Shown piece after piece: positions 63,738 through 64,000 of a stretch of 64,000 nt of DNA. Source of the DNA: Actinokineospora globicatena. GTDB lineage: Bacteria; Actinomycetota; Actinomycetes; Mycobacteriales; Pseudonocardiaceae. The stretch lies in the NCBI RefSeq assembly GCF_024171945.1, contig NZ_JAMTCR010000005.1:186001-250000 (forward strand). The letters run 5' to 3'. A program made the translations under genes and the position numbers. Positions within the stretch are counted from its first letter, which is position 1. Each line of letters begins with the position of its first letter. Below the pieces are notes generated by a model. It worked only from the letters and a program-made list of their open reading frames with translations, did not search any database and was not told the DNA's origin.

Positions 63738-64000
63738 ATGGCAACCTACTTCGTCACCGGCGGCACCGGGTTCCTCGGTCGCGCGCTGGTCGAGCGGCTG
63801 GTGGTCCGCGGTGAGACGAGCGCGGTGCACATGCTCGTGCGGCAGCGCTCGGTGGACCGGTTCGTCGCGGCGGCCCGGCGCTGGAGCCGCCCGGACCTGG
63901 TCTTCCCGGTGATCGGCGACCTCGGCGAGCCGGGTCTCGGCGTCGATGCCACCGCGCTGGCCGGAGCCGTCGACCACGTCGTCCACCTGGGCGCCGTCTA
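63738..64000 (+). CDS. NAD(P)-dependent SDR-type reductase/epimerase, N-terminal part (cut by window edge)
   Basis: The visible 87 codons encode an extended-SDR Rossmann start: YFVTGGTGFLGRALVERLV, then VFPVIGDLGEPGLG and VDHVVHLGAVY. This pattern is shared by fatty acyl-CoA reductase/male-sterility-like proteins and NAD-dependent epimerases; the HMLVRQ strand favours the former. ATG at 63738 follows GAGGAGGCACGAG. A palindromic operator lies immediately upstream. Confidence 0.8.
   Translation, partial: MATYFVTGGTGFLGRALVERLVVRGETSAVHMLVRQRSVDRFVAAARRWSRPDLVFPVIGDLGEPGLGVDATALAGAVDHVVHLGAV

Overview
The window is high-GC DNA from an actinomycete, most likely a member of the Pseudonocardiaceae (Actinosynnema/Saccharothrix/Lentzea/Actinokineospora type). 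The evidence is the strong G/C third-position bias, GTG and TTG starts with GGAGG-like ribosome sites, many leaderless TANNNT promoters, and gene order shared with Mycobacterium: ctaD-serB, and dinG ... pncB-clpS-DUF2017-P1 peptidase-mec-cysO-cysM-rhomboid-murI-MBL hydrolase-rph-rdgB. Almost all of it is chromosomal and vertically conserved. I see no insertion sequence, prophage or CRISPR array.

Layout. 0-4.4 kb: a TetR regulator with a divergent FAD monooxygenase, an M50-like membrane protease, a second TetR regulator and proA. 4.5-8.9 kb: ctaD, serB and a PTH2-type peptidyl-tRNA hydrolase. 8.9-11.3 kb: a small conserved protein and the DinG helicase. 11.5-17.4 kb: an accessory surface-protein locus that splits the otherwise conserved dinG-pncB neighbourhood. 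It holds two paralogous secreted proteins of choice-of-anchor type, a small S1-domain protein, a processive GT2 glycosyltransferase translationally coupled to an exosortase/archaeosortase-family protein, a 53-residue LAMTG-tailed peptide and a UDP-GlcNAc 2-epimerase. 17.2-27.6 kb: pncB-pncA, then clpS, DUF2017, P1 peptidase, mec, cysO, cysM (with a duplicated 3' end), SRPBCC protein, rhomboid, murI, MBL hydrolase, rph and rdgB. 28.2-33.8 kb: two lipoproteins and bcp between two 225-bp direct repeats carrying paired DnaA boxes, then smpB and a Baeyer-Villiger-type monooxygenase with a divergent TetR regulator. 33.9-40.2 kb: small proteins, tRNA-Leu, an EACC1-like protein, an XRE regulator, an LCP ligase and a phospholipase A2/acyltransferase-like membrane fusion. 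40.5-49.9 kb: an AfsR-type regulator, an MFS exporter, an SDR and a diguanylate cyclase whose N-terminal part is a long in-frame minisatellite. 50-58.4 kb: exported hydrolases and wall enzymes (two S1 proteases, M28 aminopeptidase, L,D-transpeptidase) with LysR, DUF4184 and tRNA-Lys. 59-64 kb: tRNA-His, orn, a glutamate-cysteine ligase-family enzyme, two bacterial PH-domain membrane proteins, and the start of an SDR/acyl-reductase gene.

The best candidates for something new are (i) the exosortase + GT2 + choice-of-anchor + LAMTG peptide + 2-epimerase locus; (ii) the diguanylate cyclase carrying about 17 repeat units that all differ by multiples of 3 bp; (iii) the phospholipase A2/acyltransferase fusion; (iv) dispersed repeats with DnaA boxes; (v) a covarying hairpin shared by the downstream regions of all three tRNA genes; (vi) a 119-bp duplication of the cysM 3' end in which every base change is synonymous.

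All calls come from reading the sequence and from remembered family features. No database search was run. Coordinates of starts were chosen from ribosome-binding sites, promoter spacing, overlaps and protein length.
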